A stretch of 64,000 nucleotides of DNA from Gammaproteobacteria bacterium. GTDB lineage: Bacteria > Pseudomonadota > Gammaproteobacteria > Burkholderiales > Gallionellaceae. Below the pieces are notes generated by a model that saw nothing but the letters and a program-made list of their open reading frames with translations, searched no databases and was not told where the DNA came from. Positions 45,978 to 56,161 of this stretch are shown in pieces. The position numbers and the translations under genes were made by a program. Numbering within the stretch: the stretch's first letter is position 1; each line of letters starts with the position of its first letter. The DNA lies in contig JAHJNJ010000036.1 in NCBI GenBank assembly GCA_018820925.1, forward strand, positions 1 through 64,000, written 5' to 3'.

Positions 45978-46449
45978 GCTGCAATTTGATCTGCGTCGTT
46001 ACGCGATGTCGCTGGTTCTGGCGCTGGCTGCGGTAATTGTTCCAACGTGCGCGGTTGCCGCAGGCGTGGCCTGGAGCGACTTGAACCCGCAACAGCAGCA
46101 GATACTGTCTTCGGTGAAGGATCGCTGGAACAGCCTGCCGCCGGAGCGCCAGGAACGGCTGAGCAAGGGCGCTACGAAATGGGCAGGCATGACTCCCGAA
46201 CAGCGCGCCAAGGCACGCGAGCGCATGGAACGTTACAAAAACCTGTCGCCCGAGGAAAAGGAGTTCGTCAAACAACGCATGCGCGAATTTCGCGAACTCC
46301 CTCCGGAACAACGCCAGGCATTGCGCGAACGCTGGCAAAAACTGTCGCCCGAGCAGCGCGAAAGAATCCGCGAAAGGATACGCAACATGACACCGGAGCA
46401 GCGCAAAAAAGCCCTACACCGGAGAATGGAACGTAAGCGCAATAAGTGA
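45967..46449 (+). CDS. DUF3106 periplasmic protein with LTPEQ-like repeats
   Basis: A 160-residue exported protein of the DUF3106 family. After a signal peptide ending near CAVAAG it consists of helical repeats that start with an L/M-x-P-E-x-R/K motif (MTPEQRAK, LSPEEKE, LPPEQRQ, LSPEQRER, MTPEQRKK). These recall the LTxxQ motifs of the CpxP/Spy chaperones and of metal sensors such as ZraP and CnrX. A role as periplasmic sensor or chaperone for the linked sigma factor is inference. Confidence 0.85.
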   Translation: MTTKLQFDLRRYAMSLVLALAAVIVPTCAVAAGVAWSDLNPQQQQILSSVKDRWNSLPPERQERLSKGATKWAGMTPEQRAKARERMERYKNLSPEEKEFVKQRMREFRELPPEQRQALRERWQKLSPEQRERIRERIRNMTPEQRKKALHRRMERKRNK

Positions 46450-46508
46450 CATCCAGGGGCCATGCCCCTAAAATTGTTCAGGGCGCATCCAATGAAGGGC
46501 AACACAAC

Positions 46509-47270
46509 ATGAAAAACCTGGCGATAGTCCTGTTGAGCTTCCTGATGTTCCAGACTGTCAGCGCGACCGAGCTGTTTGGCACGGTGGACGCCGTTTCCGG
46601 AGAGGCGACCGTAACGGACACGACCGGCACAAACCAGCGCATCACTTCCGGCCTGAAAATATTTACCGGGCAAAGCATACAGACGGCAGCGGACGGCGAA
46701 GTACAGATCGTTACGGAAGACAGCGGGCTCCTCGCGCTGCGCCCGAACAGCAGCTTTCGCATCGACCGCTATCAGGCCAAAGGCGAGACATCCGACGAGA
46801 TTGTCTTTTCCTTGTTTAAGGGCGCGCTGCGCTCCATCACCGGCTGGATCGCCAAAAGAAACACTTCGGCCTACCAACTGAACACCCCGACTGCAACCAT
46901 AGGCGTACGCGGTACCGACCATGAGACCACGGTCATTGACACTGCAATGGAAAATGACCAGCCCGGCACGTTTGATACGGTGAACGAAGGTGTTACCGTG
47001 CTGCGGACCGAGCGCGGCGAAATTGAGGTGCATGACGGCGAATATGCATTCGCGCCGCGCGACCAAAGCGTCGCCCCGAGATTGCTTGCCCAGCGCCCCG
47101 GGTTTCTGAAACATCGGGCATTAAGGATCGAAGGCCGCATACAACAGCGCAAAGAATATTTACGGCAGCATATTCAGCATCGGTTGGAACAGAAAACAGA
47201 AATCAAAATACACCGGGATGCTGCAAAAAAACGAATCAAACGCAAATTGCGGGAGCGCCGTGAGCCATAA
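46509..47270 (+). CDS. Exported FecR-domain protein
   Basis: A 253-residue protein with a signal peptide (cut near VSA) and a FecR domain (about 45-165) with typical segments GQSIQTAADGEVQIVTEDSGLLALRPNSSFRI, taken as blocks, and TPTATIGVRGTDHE. Unlike classical FecR it has no cytoplasmic anti-sigma part or membrane helix before the domain. The C-terminal 60 residues are strongly basic and helical. It is followed by a beta-barrel gene 32 bases downstream. Translation probably starts at the ATG at 46509; the ribosome-binding site is weak. Confidence 0.82.
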   Translation: MKNLAIVLLSFLMFQTVSATELFGTVDAVSGEATVTDTTGTNQRITSGLKIFTGQSIQTAADGEVQIVTEDSGLLALRPNSSFRIDRYQAKGETSDEIVFSLFKGALRSITGWIAKRNTSAYQLNTPTATIGVRGTDHETTVIDTAMENDQPGTFDTVNEGVTVLRTERGEIEVHDGEYAFAPRDQSVAPRLLAQRPGFLKHRALRIEGRIQQRKEYLRQHIQHRLEQKTEIKIHRDAAKKRIKRKLRERREP

Positions 47271-47302
47271 CAACAATCAATTCATCTTTCTTGAGGGAGA
47301 AC

Positions 47303-48187
47303 ATGTCACCATCCAATAAGCTTTCGCATCTGAAGATGCATATGGCCGCCCTGTTGTTATCCTTGCCAGGTATTGCCTGTGCTGTTGGCAATAGCAGCCT
47401 GACTTCCGGTTCCGGGCCCGATGGCTACCGCTCTTACACATTCAGGGGCGATGCCGATCTGACCAGGACGGTGCAACTCAACCTCGACTATTTCATGGCC
47501 AAATCCACCGGCGAAGATTACATGCGGGAGGCTGGCGCCGGGTTGACCTGGTATGCAACCGAACTGGTTTCGGCCAACTATCGTTATTCGGATATCAACG
47601 ATGGCAGAGTTGAAGTAAAGGGAAATGAGGGTGGTCTTTCCCTTGCGCTGGATACGCTTTGGCAGGGCGAGTTGCGGACTGCTGTTGATTTTGGATATGG
47701 CGCGTTCAAATACCGGGCAGCGAATCCGCAGATTCCGGCGGCTGCCGATTTTTCGCTGACCCAGAACCGCAGCAGTTTCGGGCTCAGTCAGGATCTCTCA
47801 CATTCCTTCACCCTTTATGGTTCGCACGACCAGTACAAATACGACAGGGATGTGGTTGGGGCAGCCAGGTTGCTGCTAAGAAAATTCCACCTGGCAGCAG
47901 CATTCCGATTGCTAGCCTTCCCGGATAAGACCAATACGCTGGGAATGACCTGGAAAACGACGGACGCCATAAGCCTGGATTTTTCTTCTGCCAAAACCAC
48001 CACGTTGCTGGAGCAAGAACAAAAAAGCACGAAATTGGGTGTGGATTTCCAAATCAACAGCAAGTTGAGCATCGCTGCCGCTGTTACCCGTGTCAGCGCA
48101 ACAGCCGTCTACGGGCCATTGGGCGGGACTTTGCAGCAAGCCACGCAAGATACGTATTCGGAATTCAGTCTCGGATGGGGGTTTTAG
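47303..48187 (+). CDS. Outer-membrane beta-barrel protein
   Basis: A 294-residue protein with a signal peptide ending near ACAVG and alternating polar/hydrophobic strands through its length; the last residues SEFSLGWGF end in phenylalanine, the recognition signal for the BAM complex. GGGAG is four bases before the ATG at 47303. No plug or TonB box is seen. As last gene of the sigma cassette it may be a surface component whose assembly or state is monitored by the exported FecR and DUF3106 proteins. Confidence 0.75.
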   Translation: MSPSNKLSHLKMHMAALLLSLPGIACAVGNSSLTSGSGPDGYRSYTFRGDADLTRTVQLNLDYFMAKSTGEDYMREAGAGLTWYATELVSANYRYSDINDGRVEVKGNEGGLSLALDTLWQGELRTAVDFGYGAFKYRAANPQIPAAADFSLTQNRSSFGLSQDLSHSFTLYGSHDQYKYDRDVVGAARLLLRKFHLAAAFRLLAFPDKTNTLGMTWKTTDAISLDFSSAKTTTLLEQEQKSTKLGVDFQINSKLSIAAAVTRVSATAVYGPLGGTLQQATQDTYSEFSLGWGF

Positions 48188-48212
48188 CAAGCAGGATGGA
48201 TTGACGAAGGAC

Positions 48213-48260
48213 ACCCATCACAAAGAACGATGGGTCTCGCGTTGCTCAACCCATCCTACG
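48213..48260. repeat. Partial palindromic element after the beta-barrel gene
   Basis: Bases 48229-48259 match the right arm at 40168-40198 with two differences in 31. To the left an ACCCATC pairs with GATGGGT. The left arm is otherwise lost. Confidence 0.75.
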
Positions 48261-48308
48261 CGGGTTACGCGGGCAGGGCTAAGCGATGACAACAGTTCAT
48301 CGTGTTCA

Positions 48309-49328
<1,020 letters not shown>

Positions 49329-49339
49329 TTAAATTGCCG

Positions 49340-49480
49340 GAACTATTTTCGCACAGTCCCGTCTGATTCCGTGAGCGACGCAAGTTGCTTCCCGTTTCTC
49401 CTCCCTGAGCGGGCGTCTTAACCCCCTGTTAAGACCTTATGCCCCTGAACCTCCCCCTTTGGTTCGGGGGCGTTTTTTTT
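49340..49480 (+). ncRNA. Candidate small RNA between hemB and engB (plus strand)
   Basis: Both flanking genes are on the minus strand, yet this gap ends in a plus-strand intrinsic terminator. Upstream are TTGCAT (49305-49310), a 17-base spacer and TTTAAA (49328-49333), a plausible promoter with start near 49340. The predicted RNA of about 140 bases has an 8-bp hairpin GTCTTAAC / GTTAAGAC (49415-49435) with a C-rich loop, an unpaired CTCCTCCC stretch and a CTCCCCC terminator loop; such C-rich sites can pair with ribosome-binding sites. No open reading frame of note is inside. Confidence 0.45.
49441..49480 (+). terminator. Plus-strand intrinsic terminator
   Basis: A 10-bp stem (GCCCCTGAAC / GTTCGGGGGC, one G-T pair) with an 11-base loop is followed by eight T. 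It has no plus-strand gene to serve other than the candidate small RNA. Confidence 0.85.
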
Positions 49481-49509
49481 CCTGCAAAAATGCAGCCACC
49501 CGGTCTGAA

Positions 49510-50124
49510 CTACTCGTTTGGATTTTCTTCCTGTGGGTAGAACCAGCTCGCAATTACCGCTTCGGCTTCATCCATTCCCACTTTCTTCAAACTGGAAAAC
49601 AGTTGCGCCGTGCATTGGGGAAAATGCTCGCGCAAAAATTCTTTCACATCGCGCAAGACCTGGGTGGACTGCTGGCGGCTCAGCTTGTCCGATTTGGTGA
49701 GCAGGATGTGGATGGGTTTTCCGGTGGGCGCAAACCAGCCCAGCATGCCCTGGTCGCGCTCTGTCATCGGATGCCGCGCATCCATGATCACGACCAGGCC
49801 GCACAGCTCTTCGCGGGTTTGCAGGTACTCGCTCAGTAACTGCTCCCAGTGCGCCTGGACATCCGGCGGCACTTTGGCATAACCGTAACCGGGCAGATCG
49901 ACCAGAAATTTGTTTTCGCCCAGCGCAAAATAATTCAGGTGCTGTGTGCGGCCCGGCGTCTTGCTGGTGTAGGCCAGACGCGTGTGGTTGGCCAGCGTGT
50001 TGATGGCGCTCGACTTGCCCGCGTTGGAACGCCCGACGAACGCCACTTCCTTGCCGCCATGCCACGGCAAGTCCTTCATGTGATTGACGGTGGTGTAGAA
50101 CTCGGCTTGCGAGAAGAGTCCCAT
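49510..50124 (-). CDS. engB: Ribosome biogenesis GTPase YihA/EngB
   Basis: EngB is an essential GTPase in 50S subunit assembly. The 204-residue product shows G1 [10 protein letters not shown]3 DLPGYG, G4 TKSD and the family start [18 protein letters not shown]. The start at 50124 is set by the family N-terminus and overlaps the hemL stop (TAATG). The frame is open upstream but that stretch is antisense-like shadow of hemL. Confidence 0.95.
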   Translation of the reverse strand: MGLFSQAEFYTTVNHMKDLPWHGGKEVAFVGRSNAGKSSAINTLANHTRLAYTSKTPGRTQHLNYFALGENKFLVDLPGYGYAKVPPDVQAHWEQLLSEYLQTREELCGLVVIMDARHPMTERDQGMLGWFAPTGKPIHILLTKSDKLSRQQSTQVLRDVKEFLREHFPQCTAQLFSSLKKVGMDEAEAVIASWFYPQEENPNE

Positions 50125-51407
50125 TATTTCCAGGCCGCGAAAATTTTGTCGGCCGCTGCAATCGTTGCGGCAATATCCGCATCGGTGTGTGCAGCCGAGA
50201 CAAAGCCTGCCTCGAACGCCGACGGCGCCAGATACACGCCTTCGGCCAGCATGGCGTGGAAGAAACGGTTGAACGCTTCCTTGTCGCTCGCCATCACTTC
50301 GGCATAGGAGGTCGGCACGTTCGCGCTGAAATACAGGCCGAACATGCTGCCGATGGATTGTGCGCTGAAAGGGATGCCGTGTTTCTTGGCACTCGCGCTG
50401 ATGCCTTCGGTCATCTGCTTGGCGAGTTGGGTGAGGCGCTCGTAGAAGCCGGGAGCTTGCACCAGCTTCAACGTGGTCAGGCCCGCCGCCACCGCCACCG
50501 GATTGCCGGACAGCGTACCGGCCTGGTACACGGCGCCCAGCGGCGCGAGGCATTGCATGATGTCGCGGCGGCCGCCGAATGCGGCGGCAGGCAGGCCGCC
50601 GCCCATCACCTTGCCCAGCGTGATCAGATCCGGCTTGATGCCGTAATGACCGTGCGCGCCCTGCAGACCGACGCGGAAGCCGGACATCACTTCGTCCAGG
50701 ATCAGCACCGCGCCGTGCTTGGTGCACAGGCTGCGCATCGCATCGAGGAACTCGCGCTTGGGCAGGATTAAATTCATGTTGCCCGCGACCGGTTCGACGA
50801 TCACGGCGGCAATCTCATTGCCATATTCGGCAAAAGCTTTTTCCAGACCGGCGGCATCGTTGTAATCCAGCACCGTCGTCAGCGCAGCGATCTCGGCAGG
50901 TACGCCGGAAGAACTCGGCTGACCGAACGTCAGCGCACCGGAACCGGCCTTGACCAGCAAGCCGTCGGAATGGCCGTGGTAGCAGCCTTCGAACTTGATG
51001 ATGCGCGAACGTCCGGTGAAGCCGCGCGCCAGACGGATTGCAGTCATGGTCGCCTCGGTGCCGGAGCTGACCAGGCGCACCATTTCCAGCGACGGCAAAA
51101 TCTTGCACAGCGTCTCGGCGATCTCCAGTTCGGAAGCCGTCGGTGCGCCGAAACCCAGGCCTTCGGCGGCGGCCGCCTGCACCGCCTTGACCACTTCCGG
51201 ATGGCAATGCCCGACGATCATCGGCCCCCAGGAATTCACGTAGTCGATGTATTGCTTGTCGTCCGCATCCCACACATAGGCGCCCTTGCCGCGCTTGAAG
51301 AACAGCGGCGTGCCGCCCACCGACTTGAACGCGCGCACCGGCGAGTTCACGCCGCCGGGGATGAGTTTTTGCGATTGGTCGAACAGTTCCTGGTTGTGAG
51401 ATGTCAT
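50124..51407 (-). CDS. hemL: Glutamate-1-semialdehyde 2,1-aminomutase
   Basis: HemL makes 5-aminolevulinate from glutamate 1-semialdehyde with pyridoxal phosphate, the C5 route to haem. The 427-residue enzyme has the cofactor lysine in [34 protein letters not shown] and the family N-terminus [20 protein letters not shown]. The start at 51407 is preferred over an upstream ATG at 51473 that would run into thiE. It is two bases from thiE. Confidence 0.96.
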   Translation of the reverse strand: MTSHNQELFDQSQKLIPGGVNSPVRAFKSVGGTPLFFKRGKGAYVWDADDKQYIDYVNSWGPMIVGHCHPEVVKAVQAAAAEGLGFGAPTASELEIAETLCKILPSLEMVRLVSSGTEATMTAIRLARGFTGRSRIIKFEGCYHGHSDGLLVKAGSGALTFGQPSSSGVPAEIAALTTVLDYNDAAGLEKAFAEYGNEIAAVIVEPVAGNMNLILPKREFLDAMRSLCTKHGAVLILDEVMSGFRVGLQGAHGHYGIKPDLITLGKVMGGGLPAAAFGGRRDIMQCLAPLGAVYQAGTLSGNPVAVAAGLTTLKLVQAPGFYERLTQLAKQMTEGISASAKKHGIPFSAQSIGSMFGLYFSANVPTSYAEVMASDKEAFNRFFHAMLAEGVYLAPSAFEAGFVSAAHTDADIAATIAAADKIFAAWK

Positions 51408-51409
51408 TG

Positions 51410-52042
51410 CTATGCCCTGCTGAAAAGAGTTGAAAATTCCCGCGCGCTGGCTTCGATGTCCGGCGCATTCCACAACGCGGAAATCACCGCCACTGCATCG
51501 GCGCCCGCGTCGATCAAAGTTGCTGCATTCTGCTGTGTGATACCGCCGATGGCGACGATGGGTATGCCGATCTCCTTGCGCGCCGCCTGCAGCATCGCCA
51601 CCTCCGCCTTTACCGCACCGGGTTTTACGCCGGACTGAAAGAACGCGCCGAACGCCACATAATCTGCACCATGCCGCACTGCCTCAAGCGCCAGCGGGGG
51701 GCGATTATAGCAAGACACGCCGATGATCCTTGCGTCACCCAACAGCGCGCGCGCTGCCGCCACGCTGCCGTCTTCGCCGCCCAGATGCACGCCATCCGCA
51801 TCCACTTGCGACGCCAGTTGCGCGTCGTCGTTTACGATGAAGGTGGTGTTGAATTCGCGGGCCAATTGGCGCAAGGCCTGAGCCTGAGTCAGCTTCAGCG
51901 CCGCATCGGCAGCCTTGTTGCGGTATTGCAGCACCCGCGCACCGCCGCGCAAGGCCAGTCGTACGCTCCGCAACAACTCTGTAGTATCCAGGAGGTCCGG
52001 CGTGATGGCATAAAGACCATGAATGATGCGCTGGGAAACCAA
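51410..52042 (-). CDS. thiE: Thiamine phosphate synthase
   Basis: ThiE joins the pyrimidine and thiazole halves of thiamine. The 210-residue barrel protein has [37 protein letters not shown] and [10 protein letters not shown]. Its substrate HMP-PP is made by ThiD, encoded just upstream on the same strand. No TPP riboswitch was seen. Confidence 0.95.
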   Translation of the reverse strand: MVSQRIIHGLYAITPDLLDTTELLRSVRLALRGGARVLQYRNKAADAALKLTQAQALRQLAREFNTTFIVNDDAQLASQVDADGVHLGGEDGSVAAARALLGDARIIGVSCYNRPPLALEAVRHGADYVAFGAFFQSGVKPGAVKAEVAMLQAARKEIGIPIVAIGGITQQNAATLIDAGADAVAVISALWNAPDIEASAREFSTLFSRA

Positions 52043-52078
52043 TCTGTTCTCCGAATGACACCCCTCACCTGTGCGTGT

Positions 52079-52109
52079 GTTGTTGGGGCTTCAGCCCCTT
52101 ACAACCACG
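52079..52109. repeat. Short hairpin repeat between thiD and thiE
   Basis: A stem made of GTTG...TGGGGCT and AGCCCC...CAAC closes around a TC loop, with further pairing GCGTG/CACGC outside. It is a REP-like palindrome in the 129-base gap. Confidence 0.6.
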
Positions 52110-52129
52110 CAGACTGGATATCCCGCCCG

Positions 52130-52171
52130 CAGGAGGGGAAGCGAACGAGAAAGGCAATCCTGAATCTTGCC
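52130..52171. repeat. Degenerate copy of the element inserted in amgK
   Basis: Nineteen bases at 52140-52158 (AGCGAACGAGAAAGGCAAT) are identical to 59071-59089 inside the amgK gene, with weaker similarity on both sides (GGAGGGGA and AATC-TGCCC). It abuts the thiD stop. Confidence 0.7.
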
Positions 52172-53017
52172 CTAATGCCGGGTTTCGCTTTCATCTTCCG
52201 GTTCTTCTTCTTCGTCGCGCGCCCAGAACAGGCGATCCGGGATGTGTTGGCCCATGCCGGGGCGGAAACCGTACTTCAGTGCTTCCCAGGTATATTCCTG
52301 CGCTTCGTGCACGGCGTCTTCCATGGATAATCCGTTGGCCAGCAGGGCGGCAATGGCCGCCGCCAGCGTGCATCCCGAACCGTGGTAGATACCGGGCAGG
52401 CGCGGCCAGTTATCGCTGCGCACCAGACCGCGTTCACCGTACAGGTTGTTAATGACCTTGGGCGTATTCTCGTGGGTGCCGGTGATCAGCACATATTCGC
52501 AGCCCAGGCGCAAAATGCGCTTGGCGCATTCCGACAACTCCGGGTCGTCTTGTTCGTTGTCTTCTTCCTGGATCAGGCGCCGTGCCTCCAGGCTGTTCGG
52601 CGTCAGGATCGTGGTTTGCGGCAGCAGCAACTCGCGCATGGCATCTACCATGTCTTCATTGGCCAGCTCGTCGCCGCGGCCCGACGACAGCACCGGATCG
52701 AATACCAGCGGTACGTCGGGATAGTCGGAAATCACTTCGGCAATGGCGGAAATATTTTCCAGGCTGCCCAGCAGGCCGATCTTGAACGCCGCGACCGGCA
52801 TGTCCTCCAGCACCGCACGCGCCTGGTCGGCCACCCACTCGGCATCCATCGGCAGCACGTCGTCGACGCCGCTGGTGTCCTGCACGGTGATGGCGGTAAC
52901 CACGGCCAGCGGGTGACAACCCATGCTGGCGATGGTGAGGATGTCGGCCTGCATGCCGGCGCCGCAACTGGGGTCGGTGGCGGCAAAGGTAAGAACGATA
53001 GGTGGAATGTCGGACAT
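52172..53017 (-). CDS. thiD: Hydroxymethylpyrimidine/phosphomethylpyrimidine kinase
   Basis: ThiD phosphorylates HMP and HMP-P in thiamine synthesis or salvage. The 281-residue ribokinase-fold protein has VLTFAATDPSCGAGMQADI, TPNSLEARRL and the anion-hole motif GSGCTLAAAIAALLANG. The C-terminus is an acidic tail (DEEEEPEDESETRH) directly before a palindromic repeat, so the last residues could derive from sequence brought by that repeat. Confidence 0.94.
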   Translation of the reverse strand: MSDIPPIVLTFAATDPSCGAGMQADILTIASMGCHPLAVVTAITVQDTSGVDDVLPMDAEWVADQARAVLEDMPVAAFKIGLLGSLENISAIAEVISDYPDVPLVFDPVLSSGRGDELANEDMVDAMRELLLPQTTILTPNSLEARRLIQEEDNEQDDPELSECAKRILRLGCEYVLITGTHENTPKVINNLYGERGLVRSDNWPRLPGIYHGSGCTLAAAIAALLANGLSMEDAVHEAQEYTWEALKYGFRPGMGQHIPDRLFWARDEEEEPEDESETRH

Positions 53018-53074
53018 GATGGAAGGCCTTGCTGGCTTTGATCTGGTGAGGCGTGATTCTAACCGAAACCAGGC

Positions 53075-53851
53075 TTATGCGCGCCCGCTCAACAGCGCGG
53101 TAATACCGGCAAATTCGGCCACGCCCAGATTTTCGGCACGCAACTGCGGGTCGATGCCCAGTTGCTCGAAATCGCCTTCCGTCATGCGGCCCCTGAGCGT
53201 ATTGCGCAAGGTCTTGCGGCGCTGACCGAAAGCGGCCAGCACCACTTGGGCGAATAATGCTTCATCCTTGACCGTGATCTGGTCGGCGGGTATCGGGATC
53301 ATGCGCACAATGGCCGAATCGACCTTGGGCGCGGGGCGGAAGGATTGCGGCGGCACGTCGATGAGTTTTTCCATGTAAAAGCGGTATTGCAGCATCACCG
53401 ACAAGCGTCCGTATGCCGGTGTGGACGGTGCGGCCACCATGCGCTCGACCACCTCGTTCTGCAGCATGAAATGCATGTCGGTGATGCGCGCGGCGTAATC
53501 GGAGAAATGGAACAGCAGCGGCGACGAAATGTTGTAGGGCAGGTTGCCGACGATGCGCAGCGGTGCACCCAGCGAGGCAAAATCGAATTTCAGCGCATCG
53601 CCTTCGTGGATGACGATCTTATCCTGCGGGTAGTCGGTTTTCAGGCGCGCGATGATGTCGCGGTCGATCTCCACCACATGCAGTTTGTCCAGTAGCTTCA
53701 ATAACGGCCGGGTCAATGCGCCCAGGCCGGGGCCGATCTCCACCATGTTGTCATCGGGCTCGGGACGGATGGCACGGATGATGTCGGCGATGATGTTCTG
53801 GTCGACGAGAAAGTTTTGTCCAAACGATTTCTTTGCTTTATGTCCGTTCAT
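53075..53851 (-). CDS. rsmA: 16S rRNA dimethyladenosine transferase
   Basis: RsmA (KsgA) dimethylates A1518 and A1519 of 16S rRNA late in 30S assembly. The 258-residue protein has [14 protein letters not shown], the SAM site [11 protein letters not shown] and the catalytic NLPYNISSP. Its start overlaps the pdxA stop by four bases, the standard surA-pdxA-rsmA arrangement. Confidence 0.96.
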   Translation of the reverse strand: MNGHKAKKSFGQNFLVDQNIIADIIRAIRPEPDDNMVEIGPGLGALTRPLLKLLDKLHVVEIDRDIIARLKTDYPQDKIVIHEGDALKFDFASLGAPLRIVGNLPYNISSPLLFHFSDYAARITDMHFMLQNEVVERMVAAPSTPAYGRLSVMLQYRFYMEKLIDVPPQSFRPAPKVDSAIVRMIPIPADQITVKDEALFAQVVLAAFGQRRKTLRNTLRGRMTEGDFEQLGIDPQLRAENLGVAEFAGITALLSGRA

Positions 53852-54837
53852 GCGGATGCCCGGTCAAAAGCCGCTTCGTGTCCCACCATCCCGGCGGCAA
53901 CCCGGATCGCTTCCAGTAAACTGCCGACATTGGCCTTGCCCGTTCCCGCCAGCTCCAGCGCGGTGCCGTGGTCGACCGAGGTGCGGATGATGGGCATACC
54001 CAGCGTGATGTTGACGCCCTCGCCGAAGCTGGCGTGTTTCAGCACCGGCAAACCCTGGTCGTGGTACATGGATAGTACGGCATCGCATTCGCGCAGGCGG
54101 TGCGCGGCGAACAGCGTGTCGGCAGGTATAGGTGCGCTTACGTTGAAGCCTTCGGCGCGCAGCTTGTCCAGCACGGGGATCATCACCTCGATCTCCTCTC
54201 TGCCGAGATGGCCGCCTTCCCCCGCATGCGGATTGAGGCCGGCCACCAGAATGCGCGGCTGCGCAATGCCAAACCGGCGCTGTAAATCCCGTTGCAGGAT
54301 GCGCAGCACGTCTTCCAGCAGCGGTGCGGTAATCGCATCCGCCACCTCGCGCAACGGCAAGTGTGTGGTTGCAAGCGCAACGCGCATCCCTCCGCCGGAC
54401 AACATCATCACGACCCGGGGTGTCCCGGTCTGCTCGGCGAGAAATTCGGTATGCCCGGTGAAGGGAATGCCCGCGTCGTTGATGATGCCCTTGTGCACGG
54501 GCGCGGTGACCATGCCGGAGAATTCACCGGAGACACAACCTTGCACCGCTCTGCGCAGGGTTTCCAGAACGTAGTGGCTGTTGGCGGCGTCGAGTTTCCC
54601 CGCTTGCGCCGGGCACGCCAGGGGAACGTGTAACACGCTCAGCCTGGCGTTGACACAGGGTGCGGCAGCCGAGTAGTCGTGCATCACAACATCAATGCCA
54701 AGTTGTTTTGCACGGTGCTGCAATAATGCCTTGTCCGCGATGACTACCAGCGGCTGTTCATGTCCGGCCAGTTGCAGGCAGAGATCGGGGCCGATTCCGG
54801 ATGGCTCGCCCGCAGTGATGGCGAGGGGTCGCAGCAT
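53848..54837 (-). CDS. pdxA: 4-hydroxythreonine-4-phosphate dehydrogenase
   Basis: PdxA oxidises 4-phosphohydroxy-threonine in pyridoxal phosphate synthesis. The 329-residue protein starts [18 protein letters not shown] and shows [11 protein letters not shown] (metal histidine), [13 protein letters not shown] and [12 protein letters not shown]. The start at 54837 shares a base with the surA stop, so translation is coupled. Confidence 0.96.
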   Translation of the reverse strand: MLRPLAITAGEPSGIGPDLCLQLAGHEQPLVVIADKALLQHRAKQLGIDVVMHDYSAAAPCVNARLSVLHVPLACPAQAGKLDAANSHYVLETLRRAVQGCVSGEFSGMVTAPVHKGIINDAGIPFTGHTEFLAEQTGTPRVVMMLSGGGMRVALATTHLPLREVADAITAPLLEDVLRILQRDLQRRFGIAQPRILVAGLNPHAGEGGHLGREEIEVMIPVLDKLRAEGFNVSAPIPADTLFAAHRLRECDAVLSMYHDQGLPVLKHASFGEGVNITLGMPIIRTSVDHGTALELAGTGKANVGSLLEAIRVAAGMVGHEAAFDRASA

Positions 54838-56138
54838 TATTTCGTATCGTTGTGGTATTCGATGAACGCGCGGTCGCGCAACTGGCGCAACCAATCCTGA
54901 AAACCTTCATCCGATTTGACGGCGCGTATGGCCATCCGCGCACGCTGGCGCTTCTGCTCGACAGTCACGTCGGTATTGCGCCGTGCCAGCACCTGAATCA
55001 GATGCCAGCCGAATCCGGATTGCACCAACCCACTCACCTGGCCGACTTTCAAGGCATCCATCGCATTCTCAAACTCGGGTACTGTTTCACCGGGCGAAAG
55101 CCAACCCAGGTCGCCGCCCTGCGGGGCACTGCCGTCTTCGGAGTGCAAGCGTGCTTCCTCGGCAAAGCTGGCCCCCTTGTCAATGCGCTGCTTGATTTCC
55201 AGCAAACGGCTTTTCGCCTCGCTCTCGGAAACCAGTTCGCTGGTCTTGATCAGGATGTGGCGCGCGTGCGTCTGGGTGATGACAATGGGCGTATCCTTGC
55301 TGCGCCGGTCCAGCAGTTTGACAATGTGGAAGCCGTTCGGGCTGCGCAGCACTTCGCTGAATTCACCCGGCTTCATTTTTTGCAATGCCTCGGCAAAAAT
55401 GGGGGGCAAGCGATCAACCGTGCGCCAGCCGAGCTCGCCACCCTTGAGCGCGTCCTGCGCATCGGAGTAGCCGGCCGCAACCTGGGCAAATGGGGCGCCG
55501 CCGCGCAACTTGGCCAAAGCCTGTTCGGCACGGTTGCGATAGGTCTGGATTTTGTCTGCACTGGCCTGTTCCGGCACGACCACCAGAATGTGGGACAGCA
55601 GCAACTCCTCGCCTTTGCCCTCCTGGCGAGCTTCATTGCTCAGATAGTTATCAACTTCGTTTTCGCTGATCACCAGTTTGTTATCCACTTCGCGCTCGCG
55701 CAGCCGCGCCGAGATCATTTCGTTGCGAATTTCCTCGCGGAACTCCTTGAAGACCGTTCCCTCCTGTTCCAGTTTGGTGCGGAACGCTGCAACCGAAGCA
55801 AACCTGTTCTGCTGCGCGATGCGCAGGATGGTTTTATCCAGCATGGCATCGTCGACGCGCAGACCGGTCTCTTTGGCAAACTGCGCCTGCAGCATTTCGG
55901 AGATCATGCGCTCCAGCACCTGCCTTTCCAGCACATTCCGGTCCGGCAGCATGGTCTTCTGTCTTTGCAGCATTCTGGTTACGCTGGCGGTGCGGTCTTC
56001 CAATTCCTGATGGGTGATGACATCGTCGTTTACCACGACTTCGATACTGTCAATGGGCGTGCCCTGTCTTTGCGGCCCTGCAGCGGAAGCGGCAGCGGCA
56101 AACGTGATCAGGATAAACACCAATAAATTTCTCAACAT
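54837..56138 (-). CDS. surA: Periplasmic chaperone and peptidyl-prolyl isomerase SurA
   Basis: SurA escorts unfolded outer-membrane proteins across the periplasm. The 433-residue protein has a signal peptide (cut near ASAAG), an N-terminal SurA domain ([21 protein letters not shown]) and two parvulin domains (about 175-275 and 285-385; for example [17 protein letters not shown] and [17 protein letters not shown]). The start at 56138 follows AAGAG. The gene lies between lptD, one of its clients, and pdxA. Confidence 0.95.
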   Translation of the reverse strand: MLRNLLVFILITFAAAASAAGPQRQGTPIDSIEVVVNDDVITHQELEDRTASVTRMLQRQKTMLPDRNVLERQVLERMISEMLQAQFAKETGLRVDDAMLDKTILRIAQQNRFASVAAFRTKLEQEGTVFKEFREEIRNEMISARLREREVDNKLVISENEVDNYLSNEARQEGKGEELLLSHILVVVPEQASADKIQTYRNRAEQALAKLRGGAPFAQVAAGYSDAQDALKGGELGWRTVDRLPPIFAEALQKMKPGEFSEVLRSPNGFHIVKLLDRRSKDTPIVITQTHARHILIKTSELVSESEAKSRLLEIKQRIDKGASFAEEARLHSEDGSAPQGGDLGWLSPGETVPEFENAMDALKVGQVSGLVQSGFGWHLIQVLARRNTDVTVEQKRQRARMAIRAVKSDEGFQDWLRQLRDRAFIEYHNDTK

Positions 56139-56161
56139 ATTCTCTTTCGGTTTTCGGTCAA

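Noticed and set aside
48188-48308. A coding extension of the beta-barrel protein into the palindromic remnant
   Set aside because: The barrel ends with a stop after GWGF, a proper outer-membrane C-terminus.
52043-52171. A TPP riboswitch near thiE/thiD
   Set aside because: The gap contains two palindromic repeats and no THI-box motif (such as CUGAGA), and it lies downstream of thiD.
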